In this document: in pieces, positions 1 through 9,039 of the stretch
Numbering within the stretch: position 1 is the stretch's first letter
How the letters are laid out: every line of letters starts with the position of its first letter
Assembly: GCF_000764535.1 (NCBI RefSeq)
Contig: NZ_CP009571.1
Coordinates: 1,240,001 to 1,304,000 of the forward strand
Direction of reading: 5' to 3'
Source of the DNA: Sphingomonas taxi
GTDB taxonomy: Bacteria > Pseudomonadota > Alphaproteobacteria > Sphingomonadales > Sphingomonadaceae
Length of the DNA: 64,000 bases
The notes under the pieces: model-generated
Database searches by the model: none
Seen by the model: the letters and a program-made list of their open reading frames with translations, nothing else
Told to the model about the DNA's origin: nothing
Made by a program: the position numbers and the translations under genes

Positions 1-971
1 TGGTCGCCGATCGGCACGATCTTGAGCCCGGGCGGCAGCGTCTCCTCCAGCTTGGGAAGCGCGTCCTTGATCCCCTGCACGATCGCCAGCGTCGAGGTCG
101 CGCCGTTCTTCAGCACGGTCATGATGACGGAGCGCGCACCGTCGACGTGGACGACGTTGGTCTGCGGCGCGGAGCCGTCGCGGACGTGCGCGACGTCGCG
201 CATGTAGATGGTCGCGCCGCCGACGACCTTGATCGGCAGGTTGTTCAGTTCCTCGACGCTGCCCGGCGCGTTGTTGAGCCGCACCGCATATTGGAAGCCG
301 CCGATCTTGGCGAAGCCCGCCGGGTTGATCTGGTTCTGCGCGGCGATGGCATTGCCGACGTCCTGCGCCGACAGCCCCTTCGACTGCAACGCTTGGGGAT
401 CGAGGTCGATCTGGATCTGCCGCTGCCGCCCGCCAGACGGATAGGGGATCGCCGCGCCCGGCACCGTCACCAGGCCGGGGCGGATCTGGTTGCTGGCCAG
501 ATCGAACATCTGCCCCTCCGACAGGCCCTTGCCCGACAGAGCGAGCTGGACGATCGGCACCGTCGAGGCGCTGTAATTGAGCACCAGAGGCGGGGTGATG
601 CCGGGCGGGAGCTGCTTGAGCACGGTCTGCGAGACCGAGGTCACCTGCGCGGTGGCGGTGCGGATGTCGGCGCCGGGCTGGAAATAGATCTTCACCACGC
701 CGATGCCGGGCAGCGACTGGCTTTCGATATGATCGATGCCGTTGACCGTGGTGGTCAGCACGCGTTCGAACGGGGTGATGATCCGCCCCGACATCTCGTC
801 CGGCGACAGGCCGCTATATTGCCACGCGGTGGCGATCACCGGCACGCGGATGTCCGGGAAGATGTCGACGGGGGTGCGCAGCGCGGCGAGCACGCCGACG
901 ATGCCGATCACGATCGCCATCACCACGAAGGTCAGCGGGCGCGCCAGCGCGGTGCGGACGAGACCGATCAT
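1..971 (-). CDS. Efflux RND transporter permease (5' part only)
   Basis: The gene starts with ATG at 971 and reads through the left edge, giving the first 323 or so residues of a protein normally over 1000 aa. It begins MIGLVRTALARPLTFVVMAI, the N-terminal first membrane helix of RND pumps. It continues with the periplasmic porter-domain pattern (VDIFPDIRVPVI near residue 35, then a dimerisation-loop-like stretch rich in QPGADIRTATAQV). Proteins of this family use the proton gradient to export drugs or other solutes, together with an adaptor and an outer-membrane channel. A purine-rich AGGGGC lies just before the ATG. The divergent LysR gene begins 172 bp away and may regulate it (inference). 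The substrate is not readable from this fragment. The fragment could equally be from an HAE1 or a broader AcrB/D/F-type protein. Confidence 0.9.
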   Translation of the reverse strand, partial: MIGLVRTALARPLTFVVMAIVIGIVGVLAALRTPVDIFPDIRVPVIATAWQYSGLSPDEMSGRIITPFERVLTTTVNGIDHIESQSLPGIGVVKIYFQPGADIRTATAQVTSVSQTVLKQLPPGITPPLVLNYSASTVPIVQLALSGKGLSEGQMFDLASNQIRPGLVTVPGAAIPYPSGGRQRQIQIDLDPQALQSKGLSAQDVGNAIAAQNQINPAGFAKIGGFQYAVRLNNAPGSVEELNNLPIKVVGGATIYMRDVAHVRDGSAPQTNVVHVDGARSVIMTVLKNGATSTLAIVQGIKDALPKLEETLPPGLKIVPIGD

Positions 972-1142
972 GGCCGCCCCTGCGCCGGGGCGGCGGGCAT
1001 TCTCAACGCAGCGTGGGACACGACCTGCTCCATCGGCTTCGAACCGCAGCGCAACCGTTGCTGCACCGCAGCGATTGCGCGGTTAACCATGCGCTTGTCC
1101 AATATCGGTTTACGCCGGATTGAGACGTAGTAGATATGGATC

Positions 1143-2057
1143 ATGGAACTTCGCCATCTCCGATATTTCATCCAGGTCGCCTCCGATCTGCATTTCGCGC
1201 GGGCGGCGACGCGGCTCGGCATCTCGCAGCCGCCGCTCAGCCAACAGATCCGCCAGCTCGAAGAAGAGATCGGCGTGCGATTGTTCGAACGGACCAGCCG
1301 CCGCGTCGCGCTGACCCCCGCGGGCACATTGTTCCTCGACGCCGCGCGCGAGACGATCCGCCAGGCCGATCGCGCGGTGGAGATCGCCCGCCGTGCGGCG
1401 CGCGGCGACATCGGTGCGCTGAGCATCGGCTTCAATCCGTCGGCACCGTTCATCCCGCCGGTCGCGCTGGCGATCAACGCCTACCGCCGCACCTATCCCG
1501 ACGTGCAATTGTCGCTGACCGAGATGGGCGCGCCCGACCAGATCACCGCGGTGGAGAGCCGCGCGCTCGACATCGGCTTCGTCCGCCACTTCGGCCCGCC
1601 GGCGCTGCCCGAGGGGGTCGCGGCGACGCGGCTGCTCAGCGAGGGGCTGTTCGTCGCGATGCGCGCCGATCACCCGCTCGCGACGCGCAGCGCGCTGCGG
1701 CTGGCGGATATCGCCGGTGAGCCGATGGTCGTCTACGGCCGCGACCGCAGCGGCTGTTTCAGCGACCGCATCTTCGCGATGATCCGCGAGGGCGGCGGCG
1801 AGCCGGTGGTCGCGCAGCGCGTCGGCGAAGCCTCGACCCTGCTCGGCCTCGTCGCCGCGGGGGTCGGTGTGACGATCGTCGCCGCGTCGCTCTGCGCCTT
1901 GCAGTCGACCGGCCTCACCTATCTGCCGCTGCTCGACCCACAGGCGCGCACCGACATGTGGCTGATCCACCACCGCCAGTCCGCCACATTGCCCTGCCGC
2001 CATTTCATCGCGATCGTCGAGGAAGGCCTCGCCGCGGATCACGCCGTCGCGGCATAA
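1143..2057 (+). CDS. LysR-family transcriptional regulator
   Basis: This 304-aa protein has a typical LysR layout. Residues 1-60 form the winged helix-turn-helix ([20 protein letters not shown], then [17 protein letters not shown]). A linker helix follows, then an effector-binding domain from about residue 90 ([20 protein letters not shown]). The effector region resembles the BenM/CatM-type group, but the ligand cannot be deduced. It is transcribed divergently from the RND gene that starts at 971, the usual arrangement for a LysR regulator and its target, so control of that transporter is the simplest inference. Its last 19 bp overlap the convergent nitronate monooxygenase gene. An ATG at 1136 is out of frame, so 1143 is the only sensible start. 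Confidence 0.93.
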   Translation: MELRHLRYFIQVASDLHFARAATRLGISQPPLSQQIRQLEEEIGVRLFERTSRRVALTPAGTLFLDAARETIRQADRAVEIARRAARGDIGALSIGFNPSAPFIPPVALAINAYRRTYPDVQLSLTEMGAPDQITAVESRALDIGFVRHFGPPALPEGVAATRLLSEGLFVAMRADHPLATRSALRLADIAGEPMVVYGRDRSGCFSDRIFAMIREGGGEPVVAQRVGEASTLLGLVAAGVGVTIVAASLCALQSTGLTYLPLLDPQARTDMWLIHHRQSATLPCRHFIAIVEEGLAADHAVAA

Positions 2058-3106
2058 CCCGCCCGGCACGCCTGCAATTCCGCCCGCAGCGTGGCGATCA
2101 GCGCCGCCGCCGGCATCGGCCGTGCCAGCGGCGCCCCCTGCCCGGCCCATTGCGCGCCGAAGCCGTGCTCGCCCCGCGCCCGCGCCGCGGCATGCAACGC
2201 CTTTCCGGCATCATAGGCGATGGGGTAATCGGGCGGCCGCCGATCGGTGACGAGCGCGGTGAAGCGATTGGCCAGCGCCCGCGCCGGCCGCCCCGAGACC
2301 GCCGCGGTCATCCGCGTATGATACGCCCCCGGCCCCGCCAGCGCCGCCCGATAGGCGTCGTCCGCCGCCGATTCCGGGCAGCCGACGAACGCGGTGCCGA
2401 GTTGCGCCGCCACTGCACCGAGATCGAGCGCCGCGGCGATCCCGGCGCCGTCCATAATCCCGCCCGCCGCGATCACCGGCAGACGCGTCTCGCGCACCAG
2501 CAGCCGGGTCAGCGCGACCGTGCCGAGTTCGTCGTCGGGCGCCGCGGGGTCGAAGATGCCGCGATGTCCGCCGGCCTCGATCCCCTGTGCGACGACGGCG
2601 TCGATCCCCGCCGTCTCGATCGCCCGCGCCTCGGCGAGGCTCGTCGCGGTCGCGAGCAGCACGATCTCCCGCCCCCGCAATGCGGCGATCGTCTCCGGCG
2701 AAGGCAGGCCGAAGTGGAAGCTGACCACCGGCGGCGCCACCTCCAGCAGCATCGCCAGCATCTCGGGATCGTCCGCGAAGCTGCGATAGATCGTCCGCAG
2801 CGTCGCCGGCGGCGTCGCGCCGAATTCGGCGAAAAAAGGCGCGAGCGCCGCCAGCCATGCCGCCTCGCGCGCCGGATCGGCCCGCGGCGTGCGATGGACG
2901 AACAGATTGACGTTGAACGGCCGCCCGGTCGCTGCCCGCACCGCCGCGATCATCGCGCGCGCGCCCGCGGCATCGGTCGCGCCGACGCCGATCGAGCCCA
3001 TCGCCCCCGCCTCGCACACCGCCGCGGCCAGTGCCGGCGTCGACACGCCCGCCATCGGCGCCTGGATCAGCGGCACCGAACATCCGAACCGATCGAACCA
3101 CGTCAT
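2039..3106 (-). CDS. Nitronate monooxygenase (2-nitropropane dioxygenase family)
   Basis: This 355-aa TIM-barrel flavoprotein would oxidise alkyl nitronates with FMN and O2. The N-terminus ([18 protein letters not shown]) and the motif [11 protein letters not shown] near residue 190 are family hallmarks. [17 protein letters not shown] is the phosphate-binding loop for FMN. Length is normal. The ATG at 3106 follows a strong GGGAGG ribosome-binding site. It lies 12 bp downstream of the Gfo/Idh gene on the same strand, so the two are probably co-transcribed. Its 3' end overlaps the end of the LysR gene by 19 bp, tail to tail. Related enzymes include FabK-like and other FMN TIM-barrel proteins, but the EAGGH motif favours the NMO assignment. 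Confidence 0.88.
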   Translation of the reverse strand: MTWFDRFGCSVPLIQAPMAGVSTPALAAAVCEAGAMGSIGVGATDAAGARAMIAAVRAATGRPFNVNLFVHRTPRADPAREAAWLAALAPFFAEFGATPPATLRTIYRSFADDPEMLAMLLEVAPPVVSFHFGLPSPETIAALRGREIVLLATATSLAEARAIETAGIDAVVAQGIEAGGHRGIFDPAAPDDELGTVALTRLLVRETRLPVIAAGGIMDGAGIAAALDLGAVAAQLGTAFVGCPESAADDAYRAALAGPGAYHTRMTAAVSGRPARALANRFTALVTDRRPPDYPIAYDAGKALHAAARARGEHGFGAQWAGQGAPLARPMPAAALIATLRAELQACRAGYAATA

Positions 3107-3118
3107 CCCTGCCTCCCG

Positions 3119-4204
3119 TCACGCGATCTCGGCCATCTCCACCACGCGATGCTCGCGTGCGCTGATCTCGGCCGCGGTGCCAATCGCGACCGCGCGCAGG
3201 CCGTCCTCGGCGCTCACCAGCACCGGCCCCTCGCCGCGCACCGCCGCGGCGAAGGCGAGATGCTGGTAATAGGTCGCGCCCTCGTGCGATCCGGCGGCGC
3301 GCGCGGTCGGATCGACCGCAACCCGCGTCCGCTCGACCCGCTTCGGGTTGCCGAAGCCGACGCGCGGCGAGAACACCAGCTCGCCCGGCGGGATCAGCAC
3401 GTCGAGGCGCGCGGCATCGCCGGTCGCGCTCATCTCTTCCTGATGCTCGGCGCCGTCGGCGAACATCGACAGATCGAGCATCGCGCGCACGCCATTGGCG
3501 AAATCGACCGTGGTGAAGCTGTTGTCGATGATGTCGGGCGCCTCGCCGGCATAACGTTCGTCGCGATGGTTGACGTCCATCGCGCCCGAGCAATGGACGC
3601 GCACCGCCTCCGCGCCGACGATCAGCCGCATCAGGTCGAAGAAATGGCAGCATTTCTCGACCATCGTGCCGCCGGTGTTGCGCGCGAAGCGGTTCCAGTC
3701 GCCGACCTTGGGCAGGAAGGGAAAGCGGTGCTCGCGGATCGACAGCATGTGCAGCCGGCCGACGCGGCCGGCATGGATCTGGTCGATGAACGCGGCGGCC
3801 GGCGGCATGAAGCGATATTCCATCCCCGTCCAGAACGGCCGCGCGCGTCCCGCCGCCTGCGCGACGATCCAGCGCGCGTCGGCGATCGTCGTCGCCAGCG
3901 GCTTCTCGCACAGGATCGCCGCATCCATGCCGAACAAGGGCTCCAGCACGGCGCGGTGGGTGTGATTGGGCGCGGCGACGACGATCGCGTCGACCGCCGC
4001 CTCGCGCGCGAAGGCGGCGACATCGTCATAGGCGGCGACACCGGCCGCCTGTTCGCCGAGCGCGTCGCGCGCCCAGCCGAGCGAGGTCGCCACCGGATCG
4101 ACGATCGCCACCACCTCCGCGCCGGGAACGAGCGCGATGTTGCGCAGATGCTCGACGCCCATCATCCCCGTGCCGACCACGGCGTATCTGATCGCGGCTA
4201 CCAT
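3119..4204 (-). CDS. Gfo/Idh/MocA-family NAD(P)-dependent oxidoreductase
   Basis: This 361-aa dehydrogenase has an N-terminal Rossmann fold (RYAVVGTGMMGVEHLRNI; GxGxxG at residues 11-16) and the EKP motif (ILCEKPLATT) at about residue 100, whose lysine contacts substrate. The C-terminal alpha/beta domain includes NTGGTMVEKCCHFFD, with the conserved catalytic histidine region. Family members oxidise or reduce sugars, inositols and related polyols. The exact substrate is not readable. The ATG at 4204 has an AGGGAGG ribosome-binding site six bases upstream. It heads a two-gene minus-strand unit with the nitronate monooxygenase gene and lies back to back with the aldo/keto reductase gene, with only about 20-30 bp between. 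Confidence 0.88.
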   Translation of the reverse strand: MVAAIRYAVVGTGMMGVEHLRNIALVPGAEVVAIVDPVATSLGWARDALGEQAAGVAAYDDVAAFAREAAVDAIVVAAPNHTHRAVLEPLFGMDAAILCEKPLATTIADARWIVAQAAGRARPFWTGMEYRFMPPAAAFIDQIHAGRVGRLHMLSIREHRFPFLPKVGDWNRFARNTGGTMVEKCCHFFDLMRLIVGAEAVRVHCSGAMDVNHRDERYAGEAPDIIDNSFTTVDFANGVRAMLDLSMFADGAEHQEEMSATGDAARLDVLIPPGELVFSPRVGFGNPKRVERTRVAVDPTARAAGSHEGATYYQHLAFAAAVRGEGPVLVSAEDGLRAVAIGTAAEISAREHRVVEMAEIA

Positions 4205-4234
4205 CGCTTGCCTCCCTATGCCATGTCGCCGGTC

Positions 4235-5131
4235 ATGACGACGCTGCGCCTTTCAAGCCAACCCCGCCCGCTCGGCAAGAGCGATATCCTCGTTTCGCCG
4301 ATAGCCTGGGGCATGTGGCGGCTGGCCGGAGACGACCTTGCCGCGGTACGGGCGCGGATCGACGCCGCGCTCGAAGCTGGGATCACCCTGTTCGACACCG
4401 CCGACATCTATGGCGCCGACCAGCCCGCCGGCTTCGGCTCGGCCGAGACGCTGTTCGGCCGCGCGCTCGCCGAGGCGCCAGCCCTGCGCGACACGATGGT
4501 GATCGCGACCAAAAGCGGCATCCGCCCCGGCATTCCCTATAACAGCAGCGCGCCCTATCTGGCCGCCGCGCTCGACGACTCGCTCGCGCGGATGCGGATC
4601 GACCACGTCGATCTGTATCAGATCCACCGGCGCGACCTGCTCACCCACCCGCAAGAGGTAGCGGCGGCGCTCGACCGGATGGTCGACGCGGGCAAGGTCC
4701 GCGCGATCGGCGTCTCCAACCACAGCCCTGCCGAAGTCGATACGCTGCAAGCCTTCCTCGGCCGGCCGATCGTCAGCGTCCAGCCCGAATTCTCGCCCCT
4801 GCACGTCGCGCCGCTGTTCGACGGCACGCTCGACCAGGCGATGCGGCACGATCTGGCGGTGCTCGCCTGGTCGCCGCTCGGCGGCGGCCGGCTCGCCGAC
4901 GGCAGCCATCCCGCGGCACAGGTGCTGGCGGCGCACGGCGCGCAGTTCGGCGTCGACGCCGCGACGACTGCGCTCGCCTGGGCGATGGCGCATCCGGCGC
5001 GGATCATCCCGATCGTCGGTTCGCAGACGCCGGCGCGCATCCGTGCCTCCGCCGATGCCTATAAGGTCGAATGGACGCGCACCGCCTGGTACGACGTGTT
5101 GCAGGCCGGCATGGCGGAGCGGCTGCCATGA
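4235..5131 (+). CDS. Aldo/keto reductase
   Basis: This protein of about 298 aa is a NADPH-dependent carbonyl reductase of the AKR (beta/alpha)8 fold. The catalytic tetrad is visible: Asp and Tyr in FDTADIYG, Lys in VIATKSG and His in YQIHRRD. The C-terminal cofactor site (PIVGSQTPARIRASADA) is also present. Two in-frame ATGs, at 4223 and 4235, could start the protein. Neither has a clear ribosome-binding site, so 4235 is a guess. The reading frame stays open far upstream only because of antisense codon bias. The stop codon overlaps the next gene as ATGA, so the reductase and the luciferase-like enzyme are translationally coupled. It is close to divergent AKR subfamilies acting on pyridoxal or short aldehydes. 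The substrate is unknown. Confidence 0.85.
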   Translation: MTTLRLSSQPRPLGKSDILVSPIAWGMWRLAGDDLAAVRARIDAALEAGITLFDTADIYGADQPAGFGSAETLFGRALAEAPALRDTMVIATKSGIRPGIPYNSSAPYLAAALDDSLARMRIDHVDLYQIHRRDLLTHPQEVAAALDRMVDAGKVRAIGVSNHSPAEVDTLQAFLGRPIVSVQPEFSPLHVAPLFDGTLDQAMRHDLAVLAWSPLGGGRLADGSHPAAQVLAAHGAQFGVDAATTALAWAMAHPARIIPIVGSQTPARIRASADAYKVEWTRTAWYDVLQAGMAERLP

Positions 5132-6219
5132 CCGCGCGCGGCCCCTGCGAGATCAGCTGGTTCTCGGCCTTGTGCGACGACGATTACGAATTCCTCGGCG
5201 TCCCCGATCCCCGGCTGCAATCGAGCTTCGACCATTGCCGCGACATCGTGTTGCAGGCGGAAAGCGGCGGCTTCGACAACGTGCTGCTGCCGTCGGGCTA
5301 TGCGCTCGGCATCGACACCACCGCCTTCGCCGCGGCGATGGCGCCGCTGCTCCGGCGGATGCGGATGCTGATGGCGGTGCGGATCGGCGAAAGCTGGCCG
5401 CCGCAGCTCGCCCGCCAGATCGCGACGATCGACCAAATGCTCGGCGCCGGCGCCGGCGGGCTCGCGCGGCTGGCGATCAACATCATCTCCAGCGACCTGC
5501 CCGGCGAGACGCTGGCGAGCGGCCCGCGCTACGCCCGCACGCTGGAGGCGATGACCATCCTGCGCACCCTGCTCGACGGCAAGCCGCTCGATCATCAAGG
5601 CGAATTCTGGCAGCTCAGGATCGATCCGCCGCGGATCGGCACGGTCTCGGGCCGCTGCCCGCCGCTCTATTTCGGCGGCCTGTCGGAGGCGGCGCGCGAG
5701 GCGGCGGCGCAGGGCTGCGACGTCTATCTGATGTGGCCCGACACGATGGACGGCGTCCGCGCGATCGTCGCCGACCTCCGCGCGCGGGCCGAGCGGCATG
5801 GCCGCACCCTGCGCTTCGGCTATCGCGTCCACGTCGTCGTCCGCGAAACCGAGGCGGAGGCGCGCGCCGCCGCCGACCGCTTGCTGTCGAAGCTCGACGA
5901 CGACACCGGCGCGGCGATCCGCGCCCGTTCGCTCGACTCGCAATCGGCCGGCGTCCGCCGCCAGGCCGAGCTGCGCGAGGAAGCGGTGCGGCAGGACGGC
6001 TATGCCGAGGCCAATCTGTGGACCGGCATCGGCCGCGCCCGCTCGGGCTGCGGCGCGGCGATCGTCGGCGATCCCGACCAGGTGCTCGCCAAGCTGGCGG
6101 CCTATCGCGACGCGGGGATCGACGCCTTCATCCTGTCGGGCTACCCCCACGCCGCCGAAGCCGACCTGTTCGCCCGCCACGTCCTCCCACGCATCGACCA
6201 CGCGCCGCTGGTGGTGTGA
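5128..6219 (+). CDS. LLM-class flavin-dependent oxidoreductase
   Basis: This 363-aa luciferase-like monooxygenase is related to SsuD alkanesulfonate monooxygenases and uses reduced FMN and O2. Family signatures include the N-terminal EISWFSALCDDDYEFLGV, the conserved ARLAINIIS region near residue 115, and PPLYFGGLSEAAREAAAQG near residue 175. The ATG at 5128 overlaps the stop of the aldo/keto reductase gene by four bases, so this start is well supported. An upstream in-frame ATG at 5071 lies inside the previous gene and is unlikely. Together with the reductase it may form a small detoxification or carbon/sulfur scavenging unit (inference). It is not next to ssu transport genes, so sulfonates are not a safe substrate call. 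Confidence 0.85.
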   Translation: MTARGPCEISWFSALCDDDYEFLGVPDPRLQSSFDHCRDIVLQAESGGFDNVLLPSGYALGIDTTAFAAAMAPLLRRMRMLMAVRIGESWPPQLARQIATIDQMLGAGAGGLARLAINIISSDLPGETLASGPRYARTLEAMTILRTLLDGKPLDHQGEFWQLRIDPPRIGTVSGRCPPLYFGGLSEAAREAAAQGCDVYLMWPDTMDGVRAIVADLRARAERHGRTLRFGYRVHVVVRETEAEARAAADRLLSKLDDDTGAAIRARSLDSQSAGVRRQAELREEAVRQDGYAEANLWTGIGRARSGCGAAIVGDPDQVLAKLAAYRDAGIDAFILSGYPHAAEADLFARHVLPRIDHAPLVV

Positions 6220-6253
6220 GGCCGATCGTTCGATCCGTCTCCTTATCAAAATC

Positions 6254-6358
6254 GTCACCCCGGACTCGTTCCGGGGTCCACCGGGCCGCAGGGGAAAAGT
6301 GTCGTCTCAAGCCTTTCTCCTCGCCGCAAGGTGGACCCCGGAACACGTCCGGGGTGAC
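6254..6358. repeat. Palindromic intergenic repeat, family A (copy 1)
   Basis: This is a 105-bp inverted repeat. The left arm starts GTCACCCCGGACTCGTTCC and the right arm is its near complement, ending CCGGGGTGAC. The inner sequence is variable and contains a CTCCTCGCCGC block. The same unit recurs at 15375, 20889, 35725 and 50358, always between genes. It is REP/BIME-like and could form a long hairpin in the transcript downstream of the flavin oxidoreductase gene. Confidence 0.9.
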
Positions 6359-6409
6359 GGGGTAAGCTTGGAAGACGACCGGCTCGCACGAGCGTCCATA
6401 GGCGATAGC

Positions 6410-6433
6410 CCTCCCGCCGGGGGAGGATTTTTC
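6410..6433 (+). terminator. Possible intrinsic terminator after the flavin oxidoreductase gene
   Basis: CCTCCC pairs with GGGAGG across a five-base loop and is followed by ATTTTTCTT. The stem is short but is followed directly by a T run. It may also be a degenerate piece of the CCTCCC-type repeat found at 43642. Confidence 0.4.
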
Positions 6434-6460
6434 TTCAGCCCCTGAATATCGAAGCCGTTA

Positions 6461-6511
6461 GCCCTGAGCCTGTCGAAGGGGCGGGTGACTCCCACCGCGC
6501 TTCGACAGGCA
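6461..6511. repeat. Palindromic repeat, family B (GAGCCTGTCGAAGGG type)
   Basis: GCCCTGAGCCTGTCGAAGGG at 6461-6480 is followed by an inverted partner CGCTTCGACAGGC ending at 6511. The same core appears at 35671 and, as a paired palindrome, at 55933-56017. Together with the family A unit it fills the 341-bp gap between the flavin oxidoreductase and heme A synthase genes. I see no gene in that gap. Confidence 0.8.
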
Positions 6512-6560
6512 AGCCCCCAACGCGCTGGCGACGCCCGCGCAAAGCGCGTATGGCGGCGCC

Positions 6561-7598
6561 ATGCTCCAGCCTAGTGCCGCCTTCCTCTCGCGTGCCCGGC
6601 CACGCAGCGTCGCGCGGTGGCTGTTCGTCGTCGCCGGTCTCATCGTCGCGATGGTCGTCGTCGGCGGGATCACCCGGCTCACCGAATCGGGCCTGTCGAT
6701 CACCTCGTGGAAGCCGATCAGCGGCATCGTCCCGCCGCTGACCGAGGCGCAATGGCAGGCCGAATTCGCCGGCTATCGCCGCATCCCCGAATATGCCGCG
6801 TTCAACCAGGGGATGACGCTGACCGGCTTCAAAAACATCTTCTTCTGGGAATATGCGCATCGCCTGCTCGGCCGGATCATCGGCCTCGCCTTCGCCGCGC
6901 CGCTGCTGTGGTTCGCGATCCGCAAGCAGATCCCCGCCGGCTACGGCTGGCGACTGGTCGCCCTGCTCGCGCTCGGCGGCTTCCAGGGTGCGATCGGCTG
7001 GTGGATGGTCGCCTCCGGCCTGTCGGTGCGCACCGACGTCAGCCACGTGCGGCTCGCGATCCACCTGCTCACCGCGCTCACCATCCTCGCCGGCATCGTC
7101 TGGACCGCGCTCGACCTGCGCGCGCTGCATCGCAGCCCCCTCGCCCATCCGGCGCGGCTGACCGGCGTCGCGATCGCCGCGCTGGCGCTGCTCGTCGTCC
7201 AGCTCCTCTATGGCGCGTTCACCGCCGGGCTCGACGCCGGCTATGCCTTCGCGAGCTGGCCGCTGATGGGCGATGCGCTGTTCCCCGCCAACGTGCCGAT
7301 GGTCGATCCGGGCTGGCGCAACGCGGTCGACAATCCGGTGGTCGTGCAGTTCATCCACCGCTGGTGGGCGTTCGTCACCGCTGCCGGGCTGGTCTGGCTG
7401 GCGGTGCGCGCGACGCGCACCGGCGCGAAGGCGGGCTGGTGGGTGATCGCGCTGGTCGCGTTGCAGATCGTGCTCGGCATCGCGACGCTGCTCAGCGGCG
7501 TGCAGATCGACCTCGCCGTCGCGCATCAGGCCAATGCCGCCCTGCTGCTGATCGCCACCGTCTTAGCCGCCCATGCGGTGGGTCGCCAAACGGCCTGA
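6561..7598 (+). CDS. ctaA: Heme A synthase (COX15/CtaA)
   Basis: This 345-aa inner-membrane enzyme hydroxylates the C8 methyl of heme O to make heme A for aa3-type cytochrome oxidase. It shows about eight membrane helices and the expected heme-ligand histidines: WEYAHRLLGR, SHVRLAIHLL, QFIHRWWAFV and VAHQANAALLL. The conserved GGITRLTESGLSI near residue 35 is typical of the alphaproteobacterial type 2 form. Length matches the family. The ATG at 6561 gives the full first helix. It stands alone between a repeat-filled gap and the rplM operon rather than in a cta cluster. Confidence 0.96.
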   Translation: MLQPSAAFLSRARPRSVARWLFVVAGLIVAMVVVGGITRLTESGLSITSWKPISGIVPPLTEAQWQAEFAGYRRIPEYAAFNQGMTLTGFKNIFFWEYAHRLLGRIIGLAFAAPLLWFAIRKQIPAGYGWRLVALLALGGFQGAIGWWMVASGLSVRTDVSHVRLAIHLLTALTILAGIVWTALDLRALHRSPLAHPARLTGVAIAALALLVVQLLYGAFTAGLDAGYAFASWPLMGDALFPANVPMVDPGWRNAVDNPVVVQFIHRWWAFVTAAGLVWLAVRATRTGAKAGWWVIALVALQIVLGIATLLSGVQIDLAVAHQANAALLLIATVLAAHAVGRQTA

Positions 7599-7683
7599 GC
7601 GAGCCCATGGTATTATTTTACCCGTCAGCAAAGCCGCGCTTTGCTTGACTTTCGGGGGGCCATCCAGCAGTAGCGCGGTCAAT

Positions 7684-7707
7684 CACGCCGTCCTCCGGGG
7701 CGGCGTG
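7684..7707 (+). promoter_or_regulatory. Hairpin in the rplM leader
   Basis: CACGCCG pairs with CGGCGTG around a ten-base loop, 30 bp upstream of the rplM start. A TTGACT box at 7645-7650 could be a -35 element, although the matching -10 is poor. A leader hairpin here would fit autogenous control of the L13-S9 operon, as known in other bacteria. For this sequence that is inference only. Confidence 0.35.
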
Positions 7708-7736
7708 CATCGTTTCAAACTGGAAGGTCCAACGCC

Positions 7737-8216
7737 ATGAAGGCGCTCATGAAGACCACCAAGTCGGCCAAGCCGCACGAGGTGGAGAAGAAGTGGCATA
7801 TCGTCGATGCCGACGGCCTGGTGGTCGGTCGCGCGGCGACGATCATCGCCAACGTCCTGCGCGGCAAGCACAAGACGTCGTTCACCCCGCACGTCGATTG
7901 CGGTGACAACGTCATCGTCATCAACGCCGACAAGATCCGCTTCACCGGCAACAAGGCCGCGAAGAAGGTCTATTACAAGCACACTGGCTATGCCGGCGGC
8001 ATCAAGGGCATCACCGCCGCCAAGGTCCTCGACGGCCGCTTCCCGGAGCGCGTTCTCGAAAAGGCCGTCGAGCGCATGATCCCGCGCGGTCCGCTCGGTC
8101 GCGAGCAGATGCGCAACCTGCGCATCTTCAAGGGCAGCGAGCATCCGCACGAAGCTCAGAACCCGGACGTTCTCGACATTGGCGGCATGAACCGCAAGAA
8201 CAAGGTGGGCGCGTAA
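7737..8216 (+). CDS. rplM: 50S ribosomal protein L13
   Basis: This 159-aa protein is an early-assembling component of the large ribosomal subunit that binds 23S rRNA. The core begins [20 protein letters not shown] and includes the conserved [15 protein letters not shown] and [19 protein letters not shown] segments. The C-terminus is slightly longer than the E. coli protein. The ATG at 7737 follows a weak AAGGTCC. The stop TAA shares one base with the start of rpsI, so L13 and S9 are made in step, the arrangement conserved across bacteria. Confidence 0.98.
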   Translation: MKALMKTTKSAKPHEVEKKWHIVDADGLVVGRAATIIANVLRGKHKTSFTPHVDCGDNVIVINADKIRFTGNKAAKKVYYKHTGYAGGIKGITAAKVLDGRFPERVLEKAVERMIPRGPLGREQMRNLRIFKGSEHPHEAQNPDVLDIGGMNRKNKVGA

Positions 8217-8764
8217 TGACCGACAATCGCCAGTCGCTTTCCGATCTCGCGTCGCTGACGCAGCAGCCCGCTCCGGCCGCCGCCGGCGCGCCCGCGATCA
8301 CCACCGACGGTGAGGCGCCCGCCGCCCCGACGCAGGTGCTCCCGGTCACCCCGCTGCGCGAGCAGGTCCTCGACAAATACGGCCGCGCCTATGCGACCGG
8401 CCGCCGCAAGGACGCCGTCGCCCGCGTCTGGCTGAAGCCGGGTTCGGGCAAGATCACGATCAACGGTCGCGATCAGGAAGTTTATTTCGCGCGTCCGACG
8501 CTGCGTCTCGTCATCAACCAGGTGTTCGGCATCACCGAGCGCGAAGGTCAGTATGACGTGATCTGCACCGTCAAGGGCGGCGGCCTCTCGGGCCAGGCCG
8601 GCGCGGTCAAGCACGGCATCAGCCAGGCGCTGACCCGCTTTGAGCCGGTGCTGCGCGCCCCGGTCAAGGCGGCAGGCTTCCTAACCCGCGACAGCCGTAC
8701 CGTCGAGCGCAAGAAGTACGGCCGTGCGAAGGCACGCCGCAGCTTCCAGTTCTCGAAGCGCTAA
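8216..8764 (+). CDS. rpsI: 30S ribosomal protein S9
   Basis: This 182-aa small-subunit protein has a C-terminal tail that reaches the P-site tRNA. Residues from about 55 onward are the S9 core ([40 protein letters not shown]), ending in the basic [11 protein letters not shown]. The first 50 or so residues are an Ala/Pro-rich extension absent from E. coli S9. Alphaproteobacterial S9 proteins often have such extensions. The start overlaps the rplM stop by one base. A strong hairpin with a T run follows 23 bp after the stop. Confidence 0.98.
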   Translation: MTDNRQSLSDLASLTQQPAPAAAGAPAITTDGEAPAAPTQVLPVTPLREQVLDKYGRAYATGRRKDAVARVWLKPGSGKITINGRDQEVYFARPTLRLVINQVFGITEREGQYDVICTVKGGGLSGQAGAVKHGISQALTRFEPVLRAPVKAAGFLTRDSRTVERKKYGRAKARRSFQFSKR

Positions 8765-8787
8765 GCGGTTCGCGAACCACGGTTCCG

Positions 8788-8820
8788 AAAGGGGCGGTCC
8801 GGCAACGGGCCGCCCTTTTT
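8788..8820 (+). terminator. Intrinsic terminator of rplM-rpsI
   Basis: GGGCGGTCCG pairs with CGGGCCGCCC across a short CAA-type loop, followed by TTTTT. It begins 23 bp after the rpsI stop and is the cleanest terminator in this part of the window. Confidence 0.9.
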
Positions 8821-8887
8821 CGTGGGCGCGCTCAGCCCGGCGAGCGCCGGGACCGATAGGAAACGCCTGATTACCCCCGAGCCCCCT

Positions 8888-8982
8888 CCAGTGCTCCCGC
8901 GCAGGCGGGAGCCCAGGGCCAAGTGAAACAACGTCTGATGGCGTGCGTGACTCCTGGGCTCCCGGCTACGCGGGAGCACTGG
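8888..8982. repeat. Palindromic intergenic repeat, family C (CAGTGCTCCCGCG type)
   Basis: CCAGTGCTCCCGCGCAGGCG at the left pairs with a right arm ending CGGGAGCACTGG, with GCCCAGG and CCTGGGC as inner arms. It lies between the convergent rpsI and TonB-receptor genes. I see a single copy in the window. Confidence 0.85.
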
Positions 8983-9039
8983 TAGAGCCTCGTACGGTCT
9001 TGCGACCGTCGGATTGGCGAACAAGGCGCAGCGCCCGCT

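Noticed and set aside
1958..4222. Long plus-strand open frame (over 700 codons) ahead of the aldo/keto reductase
   Set aside because: It runs antisense to the nitronate monooxygenase and Gfo/Idh genes, is Arg/Pro-rich and has no domain. Strong GC codon bias keeps the antisense frame open. Only the end of the frame, from 4223/4235, is a gene.
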